From the NCBI RefSeq assembly GCF_963678635.1, contig NC_087068.1, positions 54,964,467 through 55,028,466 on the forward strand: a stretch of 64,000 nucleotides of DNA. Reading direction: 5' to 3'. The DNA is from Symsagittifera roscoffensis. Lineage: Eukaryota > Xenacoelomorpha > Acoela > Convolutidae. Of this stretch, positions 33,701-45,700 are shown in pieces; the first letter of the stretch is position 1, and the number at the start of each line of letters is the position of its first letter. The translations under genes were made by a program, and so were the position numbers. The notes beneath the pieces are model-generated. The model saw nothing but the letters and a program-made list of their open reading frames with translations. It made no database searches and had not been told where the DNA came from.

Positions 33701-36700
33701 AATTTGGGTCTTTTGGTTCAAGTGGGTCTTACTGCTTGTACTATTGGAAAAGCTACAAGCAGTAAGACCCACTTGAACTACCCGCTTCTTGAAAAAGAGC
33801 CACGCATACTCCGACCTGTGTTACTCCGACTGTTTATAAAATTGTTATAAGTTAAGTTTATTGTGGGCGTATCAAACGGTATAATTAATTTTTTATTTGT
33901 TCAAAATAATTTTAAAAAAATTTTAAGCAATTTTCTGAAAAATAAAACCTTGAGATCGTGCAATCTCGTAAAACTTTTAAACTTCTAATCACGATAAAAT
34001 CGTATTTACGGATACTAACTAACCGGGTTGACCTTCAGACACCGAAAATGCTTAACATACAATTCCATACAACAAAAATCATTATCATACATATCCATAC
34101 ATCAAGTATATGGAGAAAATGCTTGTCATACAATTTTCATACATTTTCGAAAAACAATAGAAAAAAAATTAAACTATTTCTGCGGCTTTTTAAGAACAGT
34201 TGAACAGACTGGTGACAAAAAAAACTGATTCAAAATATTTTTTTGAAAAAAATGCTTTCCATACAATTTTGAAAATTGGCTCCAAAATGTTTTTTCAATC
34301 GCAAATCGAATTTTGTACGAAAACAAACATTTTCCGAAAATTTTTTTTTGCATGCAAATTTTAATGTTTTGTGTGCATAACGTAGTCCTGGATACGATAA
34401 TATTGGTTTTGTTATTTCTTTTTGTTTATAAATGTTTTTTTTTCTTCAAAAACGCTGAAAATTCTTATTTTTTTAAATGTCTGTTCATGTATGCCTTAAT
34501 CAATGTCTGATAATTTGAAAATTCAAAATTTTAAAATAACCAGCACTGAAAAATTTTGCCAAAAATTAAAAGTTTGTTATTTTTGTTATATCATTTGTGA
34601 AAGACATCTCGAAGACACTTCAGGTCGTTTTTCATGCATTGTAAATGTATGACCGTCCAACCTTTGGTGATTTGAGTAACAAAGGTCTTTGACACTTGTG
34701 TTCGGCTGCAACACAACCCAAATTGTTTTGGAAAATAAGTTTAGAAACAAAATACAACTTTTTGGTTTATGGAGAAAACACCTATCATACAATTTCCATT
34801 TATGAGGAAATGTTTATTATAGAATTTCCATACAATTTCTGTACGTATGGATATGTAGGAAACTGTATGCAAAGAAATTTCCCATTTATGAGAATTGTAT
34901 GTTAAGCGTTTTTGGTCAACCAGGGTGGGAAAATTCAGCGTTTTTTTTTTGATTTTTTGAGTAACTGTAGCCTAGCCAATAAAAGTTGAGCCAAAAAAAA
35001 CAGAGAAGAAATACTTCAGGCCAAAATTCTTTTAAAATACTCTTGTTTGATATATCTAATTTTTACCCGCATCCAGTTCAAGCGATACTAGTTGATTAAA
35101 TTATAATTTCAGAACCAGTCTGAAATAGATAAAAAAATGGTTTTAATTTACTAATAACTGATTATAATCTCTCTTCATATAATCTTCAAGTCCAATTATA
35201 ATCAATTAAAACACAATTTGATCAATTATAAGCAGTTATAAGCCTAAATATTTTTTTGATACAAATAAAATCGATTATTTTTTGACTATAAACTATTATT
35301 TTTATGATTTTTTCCAAAAATCCAGTTTAATCGATTGTAATCCTTTTTGTGGCCTATTTTGTCTTCTTCAATGCATCTGAATGGTTTTTCTTTTTTAAGG
35401 TTTTTCTATGATGATGGCTTATGTGAAAAATGAGATATTTGTATTCAACAATTTTCGAATCAATTCATTTTTGTTACTTTTTATACTTTCATTTCTCTAT
35501 TAAAGTTGTTTGATGATGTACATTTTAAATTTGTTCTAACCACCAAAATATCAGCGCAATGCTCCAGTTTCAAGAATTATTTAGAAGACTTAATTCTCAC
35601 ATATAGCGAGAGCGTTTCACCTAATTTAGAAGGATGTCTTTTCTGTCATGGTATATTTTTGTGTTCAAATAAACCAAAGTGTGACAAGAAATCCCGCTTT
35701 TAGTGATTTTGTTTTTGTTAGAAAAATGTTAACCCACAGAATATAATTAAAACATACTTTTCTTGTGACAAATTTTTGGCAAAATAAGAGAGTATAAATG
35801 GATAGCTTCAATCATAATTGATTAAACAGTTTTTTTCTGCATGAAGTATAATCAATTATAATAGACTATAAACTCTCGGACATTCGAATATAAATCTTTC
35901 AAACACCTAATTTTGGTAAATATAATCAATTATAATTGTCAATCAATCAACATAATAATCCAGTTTAATCGATTACTAACGCCTTAACTTGGATGTGGGC
36001 AACCAGTATAGCCGCGAGACTTTTATAAAAATTTTAATAATAATCTAACCATGGGAACTTTTCCTGCAGCACCTTATTATTTTCCGATTTGCCAAAAACT
36101 GTCCAAGTGTCGGTCTAACTTCTCATCAGTCTTAATTTAGTTTAATTGCTCTGGTCTTAGTTTAATTTTCTGGAGTTCCAGAAATTAGATGGGCTGGAAT
36201 ATTAAGTTTTCGAAAACATATGGGATAGGGCGACCTAATATTTTTAAAATATTTTTAAAAAAAGATTGGGGAGTTTTTGTGAGAGGAATTTTTCAAAAGA
36301 AACGACTACCCCAGAGGTTAGGGGTCAAACGAATGTTGGGACTGCCCACATAGTGTTACACATTCTCTCTTGATGTCGGTTGGACTGATCTGATATCAAG
36401 GGGGGGGGGGTTGATTTTATTATGAAATTAGGAATGGGTACAAAAATATGTGCAGATGGAATTCACCTGCAGATAACAGGTGGATGCAGATAAGATTCAC
36501 ATTCAGGTGAAACTGGGTTCAGATAAAATGTCTGAGGAGGATTCATGTTGCTGATAGCGTCACTTTTCAGAATTGATTGAAACTAACAACTATATTAAAG
36601 GTACAGCGTTCGTTTTGGTGGGTTGATTTTTGCCTTTTTCAAGACAAATAATCTTGTTTTCCTTTTAGAAAAAAATTTTTCAAGACAAGTCATCTTTTAT

Positions 36701-39700
36701 CATCTTCCTTATTTTTCAAAAAAGGCAGGTTTTCCAGAAATTTGATTTTGTCGATGGTTGTCTATTGAAATTACGATTTAACTGAAGCATTAGACGACAA
36801 CTTTTTAGAGGGGATAAGGTGGCTTCAAAAAAGATCAGAGCTTTGTCGCTTTTGAGAAACTAATTTTTCTGTTTTTAGGTCGGTGGGATTTTTAACATTT
36901 TTTTTTGAAAACTTGAGATAAGGAAGACCTTCTTAAATATATTCAAGTTTCGCACAGCCTTAACAATGAGCGCAAAGGAACGAAAGCTGGCGTCTTCAAC
37001 ATTTTTTGCATTACTATCAACTAAGCTTCGCGGCAAGATTAATGTGTTTTCTCTATTTAAAAAAAAAAATCGAATCGTGAAAACAAAAATTACAATAATG
37101 ATCAATTGTGATTGGGTGAAAAAAAGACTATCTCAAAAATTAATCGAATAAATTTTTTAATAAACAATGCGCTTTTCTTGTTTTGAGCGGAGTAAAAAAG
37201 TTCAAAATTGCTCCTAAAACCTTCATATGAAACAAAAATGAAAACTGAACAAAAATCTTCTTTCCCTCTCAATCATATCAATACAACAACTTCTATCAGT
37301 CTCTACTTGAGCATTCTGAGTGTCTGAATTTGTGTCCCTATGCATGTTTGGTTATCTGTCACTTTAAGTGACCCTTTGATTGTCTGAATATGTGCTCTAT
37401 AGGTCTTTGATTATAAGTTCCCCTTATACGCGTCTCTTAAAGTGTCTGAAAGTTTGTCCCTATTTCCTGTTTTGATGTGTCATTTCATCCTATGCCCTGT
37501 AAATTTTGAGGGAGTGAAGGGTTTCCTGTGTTTGTTAGTTTTTACAGTTTTAAAATCTCTGTTTATGTTGTTTCAACAGTGGCTTTTGATTCCCAACCAC
37601 CTCTCACCTGAAAGGGCATCTAAGCTGCACACAAATTCAATCATAAGGTGCTGCCTACCTAAACCCAACTTCAAACTGAAGTTACATACTACCTGGACGC
37701 AACTTTATCGAGAAGGCGCATAGCCAGTTCCTTGGCCTTACAAGAGTTTGTAGTCATCCTCATTTGAGAAAATGTTTTCCTCCTCAATTGGGAAACTGTA
37801 TTTTTTTTACTTATGTCTTTATGCTTAGCTTAAACTTCAAACAAATTTAGTTCTTAACTGTTTTTTTTTTCATTCTATTATTTTTTGAAACCTTATTCTA
37901 TAAAATTTGATTTTTTTATATGGTCATTTTCTGACAAAACAAGGGATTATAGTTATATGAAAGACTATCATGTATTGATTATAATTTTTCGTAATGACTT
38001 TTAAAAGTCTTTTATCATATAATATTGGATTATAAATCAACTAATTATCTCTATTTAGCGCTTACAATTAATTTTTTTTTTGGTTAAAATACTTTATAAC
38101 TGCATTACAATCTATTGTTTTCTCTTTTTCTGATGCAGGTGTGTTTCTCTTTTTACATTAAACTAAGTAAAGATCCAGTTTCAAAAATCAGCTGAAACAA
38201 TTTAACTTTGGAAAACAAACTCACAAGTGTACAAAAAGGAGTGTGTTGCAGCGCAAATATAAAACAATAGTATAAATGCATAAAACTGAACCAAAATGTT
38301 ACAACAATAAGCGCCGTTGGCCGAGTGGTCTAAGCTACAATAACCCCCCTTATATAGACTTTACAGTTGACGTAGGTTCGAGTCCCCCACCTGCCCATGT
38401 ATTAATATACTAAAAAATGGGGTTATATCCTATTTTAACTGTTTTGTTGATTCTAATTTGGTTCAACCTTGATTAAGGCTGACCGCTAAAAAAGAGCAAT
38501 TTGTCTCAAGGACATAACCGACCGGTTCTTGTGGCTAGCTTGCACCAATTTGTTTATTGAAACTGTTGGATTGTTGAAATTATGAAAGTGAGTTGTGTGA
38601 AATGTTGGCTTTTATAAATTAGTCACGATGAATGTATGTATTGCCGAGATTACTACGAGTTAAAACAATTATTTGCCGTTTTATACAGTTTTGGAGATTA
38701 GAGCGAGCATATTTTGGCGCCCCACAAGGGACAGAGTTTAGTATTGCGACACAACAAGGGACTCGCAATCCGACTGACGGACAGGAACGCAATCACAGCT
38801 TAGAAGTCGGCCATCACGAAACCCAGGTAAAGCAGCCTTAACGCAGCAAACTGGACTTGACATCTCACGACTACTTTCTCTTCACGACACGAGCTTCACC
38901 GAGGGACACAAGGGACCGGGATCGTTGATAGTTCCCTTTCAATTTGTTTCTCGGACAGTTTTCCCGACACGAGTGCAGTTGGCAGAATCCCCAGAGTTGT
39001 ACGAAAGCAGTTGGCTCAAACAGAGTGCTGTCGGTCGGAATTCATCTGTTGCGGCTTGAAGAGGGTCTGTAGCGGATTGCACAGCATCTGTTGCGGATTG
39101 CAGAGTGTCTGTAGCGGATTGCAGAGTGTCGGTTGCAGATTGCAGAGGGTCTGTGGCGGATTGCAGAGCATCTGTTGCGGATTGCAGAGTGTCTGTAGCG
39201 GATTGCAGAGTGTCGGTTGCAGATTGCAGAGGGTCTGTGGCGGATTGCAGAGCATCTGTTGCGGATTGCAGAGTGTCTGTAGCGGATTGCAGAGTGTCGG
39301 TTGCAGATTGCAGAGGGTCTGTGGCGGATTGCAGAGCATCTGTTGCGGATTGCAGAGTGTCTGTAGCGGATTGCAGAGTGTCGGTTGCAGATTGCAGAGG
39401 GTCTGTGGCGGATTGCAGAGCATCTGTTGCGGATTGCAGAGTGTCTGTAGCGGATTGCAGAGTGTCGGTTGCAGATTGCAGAGTGTCTGTGGCGGATTGC
39501 AGAGCATCTGTTGCGGATTGCAGAGTGTCTGTGGCGGATTGCAGAGTGTCGGTTGCAGATTGCAGAGTGTCTGTTGCGGATTGCAGAGGGTCTCTTGCGG
39601 ATTGCAGAGAGCGTCTGTGTCGTGTAAGACCGGTGACCGCCCAATCTTCAAAACTGTAAGACTCGACAAACTTTTAAAACTCTCATATTGTGCTATAAAA

Positions 39701-42700
39701 TTTTATACGCTGTCATACATCTTGAAAAATTTTTCCGCAAGCTAGCCCCCGGTATTTTTTCTCAATACCCAAAATTTTTGGACAGTTCCGTTGAAATGAA
39801 ATATCTTACAGTCGGTACATAGACAAACTGACTTGACATTTTTTCTCGATACCAAAATTTTTTGGATATATGTGAACGGAATATTAATCAGTGAAATCGG
39901 AACATAGCCAAGAGGTACTGGACTAGTTTTTTGGATTGGTTTATGACTCGAACCTGCTGACCAAAATTTTCTGAAAAATTTTGTATAAAAAGTAAAAAAA
40001 ATTGCCAAAAAATCCTCAAAACGTCTCCAGAATTCTGCGAAACTGTGCTGTAAGATGACACCAACCTTATGTTAAGTGGTCTGGTAGCGAAATATCAGGC
40101 AAATTAAGTTGAGTTTTTTCATCCTCAGGTTTCTTCCGCGTGTGTTGTTGGAACTTAACCAATTTGCCTGATCCCCCACCCACCATTGGTGAAACTGAAA
40201 GCCAGTTCGCTTCGAGTAAAACAAAGCCGTTTCAGCCCGTCAGATTATTGACTTCGTTGCGTGACAGTAAAGTTAAGTGGTCAGGTACGGTGATATTAAG
40301 TGAGTTAAGTTGAATTCTTTCATCCTCAGGTTTACTCCGTGTGTGTTGTTGGAGTTCAACCGACCTACTTAATTTTCCAACCCCATTGGTACTTAAGCGT
40401 AACTAAGCCGTCGCATAGGTCCCCCAAGTGTATGGTATTCATCCTAGGAGCTAGTTCTTTGGATCACGCGCTCCGAAAACTTTCCGCTCCGTCCCAGAAG
40501 CGCGTCAAAGATACTTGCTTTACGAAGCCAGGTTTAAGCTTGAACTTTAACCCTAGGGACTCTCAGAAAACAATACAGTACTACCTTCATCATTACTTGT
40601 CGCACCGTAACGACCTTGTAATTTGGCACGACGCCATTAATAACTCGATAAGTAGGCACCGCAGCAACAATAACCGCAAGCTGAGTAGTGAGCAACTTGT
40701 CAATTTGTTATTAAGGTATAGGACAAACATTTGTGCGATCGTATACTGTAGACGGAACGGAACCGAGGATATAGAGGAAAGTTTAGGTTCAACAGGTATT
40801 CTCGTTCTCAACGTCGTTAAAGACTTTATCTCTGAGCGTAAGGCTAAGGACCAGGTACTAATTGAGAAGTACAAAGAGCTTCACCAGCCTCCAACCCTTG
40901 AGTTAAAGACTCTCCTCCTTCTAAGGCGTTATAGCGCTAATCTTAACATCCTTAAGACACGTAAGAAGCGAAACCGCTTACCCCTCAAAGCTCGGAAAGC
41001 TATAAGAAATAGGCTTCAGGTAGAAGCTTTGAGACGTCAAGTTACCCCGTCTTGTAAGCTAATGTTCATTTACTAATGCAAATTTGATTACGTACCAAAA
41101 CAGTATCTCATTTTATTGATTGTTTTCTATAAGTGAGCATCCGTAGAATATTGTCAATTTAAGAAAAACATGGACGAAAAATTCCAAAGTAAGATACGCA
41201 AGTTATTCGAAACCCGTCTAAATCTAGAAAATGAGCTGCTTAAAGGTCACTCATTATTACTTGAGTACATTGAGAATAATAGTCGCACTACAAAAATTGA
41301 TAATGCTGTTTACAAATGTAAAATTGCGTTGGAAAAAGCTGTCGACGTCAATGAGCAATTAATTAGGTTAGCGGGAAAAACGGAAAATCCTGAAAAAATT
41401 ATTGCTCAGCAAGACCTTTGGCTTAAGAAAGTAACCGAAATGAACGATAAAGTAATGCACGAAGCTCAGAATTACAAGATGAGCCTTGAACCTTCGTCAT
41501 TTCCAGCAGCCGGCATTACAGGGAGCAAGGGATCTTTACAACAAAATAGGTCTGAGACATCCTCACACTCGCACAAAACAAGTGATTCAGCAGCACGAGT
41601 ATCTGAAAACAGGTCTAAGGTCTCTAATAAGTCTAAGGATAGTAGAAAGCTTGACTCACAAAAGTCTGATAAATCTGCTTCCACTCGTCATACGTCGACT
41701 GTTCGCACTATGTCATCAAGTGAGAAACGGCATGAGTTAGCTTTAGTAAAACGACGCCATGAGGAGCTGGAAAGGCAGTATCAAGTATCTTTAAGACTTA
41801 AAGAGCAAGAGAACCGTCTTAAGTTCGAACAAAGTCAGCTGGAACTAGAGCAATTGGCTGAAAGTCATAAAAAGCAACTAATTGAAATGGAATTGAAAGC
41901 GTTTGAACTTGAGGACAGTTCATCTCAGGTTAGCGAGAAGGTAGCGGAAAGTAACTTAACAGGAGTAAGTCAACCTATTTCAAAGGTAGCAACCGATCGA
42001 ACTAATGATTGGGTAGACTCTGTTAGTTCACAAGCACCTCCCGACGTTGCTAGTGCGCCAGGTTTGCAGGCCTTCACTCATGTACCCATTTCGTCAGGAC
42101 CGACGACTTCCGCCCTCCTTGCTAATGCAATTCACACCAGTAATAGTCATAACCATTTGGCAGTGCAAGCCGTTTGCCATTGCAAGCTTCTGTTTCATTC
42201 CCAGCCTCTGTTCCATTCCCAGTTAACAATATGCATTCTAGTGCACACGTGTCACCACCGTCTGCTGTTCCTTTACAGACCATGAGTTCAAACATAACTA
42301 ATGGTAGTTTTGCCATCGCGCAACCGGAATCATTACCTGTCCCAATGTTACAGGCCCAACCAGGTTCTGGTTTTGTTTCTTTGTCGCCTGCATTTGCTGG
42401 TGGTGGCTTCTCATCTTCTGGAGTAAACCCAACGCCGGTTTTCTTTTCGGCACCTAATTGCCATGCAGCGCCAGTCCAGACGCAACATAATCTTCCCTTT
42501 GTTCCGCATACTGTGTCACCTAGTATCAACGATTACTACACAAGTGATGCAAACTTATGGCGATTGGCTGCTACAACTCCAATCGTCACGCCTGCTCAGT
42601 GTTGTAATGCTGGAAACATTTTTTCTAATGTGACAACTGTTGTCCCATCGTGTAACACCGCCGCTCCTTATACTAGTGGTGGGACTGTGTATTTTAATAC

Positions 42701-45700
42701 TCCCCCAGTTCATCCACAACATGTTCCGCATTTCGTCAATCATACTAATACTGGTTATCAGCCAGTCAAAGAAGACTACGCACCGTATTCTGCTTATCCG
42801 AACCAAGGTTGTTCATCGGATCGACCTCTCTCCGCTCGTTAATTGGCGGAATTATTGGTGCATAGCCGCAAAGATCATCTTCCTGAATGGAAGTTAGCCC
42901 AGTTTGACGGCAACCCGTTAAACTGGCACGAATGGTTTGGTCAGTTTAAGTCCACCGTTGATTCCGCTGTTCTCACCGATGATACGAAACTGACATATTT
43001 AAAAACGCTCGTCACAGGCAAAGCAAAAACCGCAATTGCGGAGTTTAGTTATAGTGGCGTTATGTACAAGGATGCACTGGCCACCTTGCAACGGAAGTTT
43101 GGGCAACCACATGCCATTGTTGGTGCGCATCTTGATAAGCTGAATACTTTTCCTCCACTTAAGATGCACAATTCGGAAAATGTCATTAGTTTCTCCTCTG
43201 CAATATCTGGCCTCGTAGCAGTTTTCAAATCATTGTCTTTCAACGATGATCTAAAGAGTGTTAACCTGTTAAACCAAGCTGTTAGTAAACTTCCGCCTAA
43301 CCTCAAGGAGGCTTGGTCAATGCATACTGTTAGACATAATTGGCAGCGACCAACACTCTTAGACTTTAACAACTGGTTGAAAGAAAAGGCCGAGGGGCAT
43401 GAAAGATTACGTTTACTCAACTCTAAGGCAAAAAACGAGGAACCAGTTAAACCAAAAACAACCAAAGTTTTTGCAGCCAATAGCCAGGTAAGTAGTAAGG
43501 CTCAGGATAAGTCTAAGTTTCCGCCGTGTGTTTTGTGTAAGGGTAGTCATGCATTGTGGAATTGTGCTGTTTTTAAGGAAAAGAATGCTACTCAGCGAGC
43601 AAAATACGTAGCTGAACAGAAACTTTGCTTCGCTTGTCTCAATGGCAATCATAGTTTCCGGCAATGTTCTAGAGCAAAAAAGTGTCCGAAGCCAGAGTGT
43701 GATAGCACACATAATGTCTTGCTCCATGGAGCCGAAAGAATATTTCCTCGGAAGGAAAATTCAAATATCTCGAATAAGGCTGGAACAAACAAATCCAAGG
43801 AGAATACAAACACTTCCACCCATGCCGCTGTTAGTGATGTACATGACATTGAATCTTCTAAAGGGTTGTTGCCAATTGCAACACTTGGTGTATCCTCGGA
43901 TGTAACCAGTCTCCTGACGTTGGTTCTTTGTGATAGTGCATCGACTCACTCCTGGGTATCTTCGTCACTCGTAAACCGTCTCGGCTTAGTAGGGGAGCCC
44001 GTTAACTTGTCAATTAGTGGTTTCAATTCAACCACCGTTGTTGAGACTCAGAGGGTCAAGTTTACAGTTTCCTCCGAGCCGAATAATAGTGATTTCGTAT
44101 TTTCTCTCTGTGCATATGTTAAAGACAATATTCGGATTGTTTCCGAATTAATCAAAATTGCTGATTTGCAGAATAAATATCCACAATTAGCACCTATTAA
44201 GCCCATTCAATATACTTATGAGGACGTTGAAGTTATTATCGGACAAGACTACTACCACGCCGTTAGACCCGTTGAGTTCATCTTGGGAGATGATAAAAAC
44301 TCACCGTGTTCCGTTCGCCTACCGATAGGTTGGGTCTTAAGTGGTCCGTTGCCGCCGTCCGGTAATTCTACTTCTTCGTGTTTCAAGTGTGTTGTTGAAG
44401 ATTCTTCTCTGACCGACCAGATAAAATCCTGGTACGAGTTGGAATCGTATGGTGCTTTCAAACAAGTCGATGCCCGTTCCGCCGCGGATAAACATGCTTT
44501 ATCTATCCTAAATTCTGAAACCGTTCACAATGGCGAAAGATACATTGTGCCTATGCTTTGGATTGATAGTAATCTCAGTCTACCAAACAATTATTACTCG
44601 TCACTCGCCCAATTTAAATCGTTGGAGAGAAGGTTAAGTAAAGACCCTGAGCTGCGCGAAAGATACGCGGAAACCATTAGAGAGGACATAAGGAAAGGCT
44701 ATGTCGTTACCGTCGAACCGCATGATCCACGTAAGCGTTCCGATCGCGAGCGTTCCGATCGCGTTCCGATTGAACCGATCCCGTCGTAAATCCGAATAAG
44801 CCGGGTAAGGTGCGCCGAGTTCTTAATGGGGCTTCTAAGTTTCATGGCACATCCTTAAATAAGTCCTTATTGGTGGGTCCTGACCTACTCCAAAATTTAA
44901 TTTTTGTGCTTTTGCGATTCCGTCAACATAAGTACGCCGTCTCCGCGGATATAGAGGGTATGTTCCTCCAGGTAGGAGTCCTTGCCCGCGATCAAATTTC
45001 GCTCTGTTTTTTGTGGTGGGAGGATACCACTTCCGATGTGGTAGTTCATCAGTACACTCGCCATATATTCGGCGCACGGGATTCGCCTACGTGCGCAAAT
45101 TTCGCGTTGCAAAAAACAGCAACTGATAATATGTCCACATACCCTGAGGTCGCCTCAGTCGTAAATGAAAAATTTTACATGGACGATTACTTGGATTCAT
45201 TCGAGAACGTTACCCAAGCAATTAAAACTAGTCGCGATTTGGTTTCCTTACTAAAATTGGGAGGATTTAATTTGACTAAATTTGTCAGTAATGCTGATGA
45301 AATCACTTCAGCAATGAACCCCGAGGAATCCGAAACCTCATCTTCACCCATCAAGAAAATTTGTAACGGTGCCGAACAATCATCACACGTCTTAGGTCTT
45401 AAGTGGGACCATGTGAAAGACACATTGGTTGTTAGCAGAGGCGTGGATCGTCCTCTCGATAAAGCAATAACTCAACGAACCGTCTTGAGTTTCGTCTCTT
45501 CTGTGTTTGACCCTGTTGGGTTAGTAGCTCCATACACAGTTAGGGCCCGTCTTTTACTGAAAGATATTTGGAAAATCAGTGGTCAAAGTTGGGACGACGA
45601 ATTGCCAGAAGACATAAGAGATAAGTTTCTCGAGTGGCACTCCGGTCTCCCTCTCTTAGGGCAATTGACCATTCCCCGTTGTTACTTCACAGAGCCTGTT

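Noticed and set aside
38311-38393. Functional tRNA gene
   Set aside because: Only about half of the acceptor and T-stem pairs form, so it is described as tRNA-like.
39050-39615. CRISPR-like array
   Set aside because: Units are contiguous with no unique spacers, and the sequence is eukaryotic.
39011-39745. 244-codon Cys-rich frame (and long frames on both strands) over the 21-bp minisatellite
   Set aside because: The repeat unit is a multiple of three without stops in several frames; all these frames are by-products of the array, with no independent protein signal.
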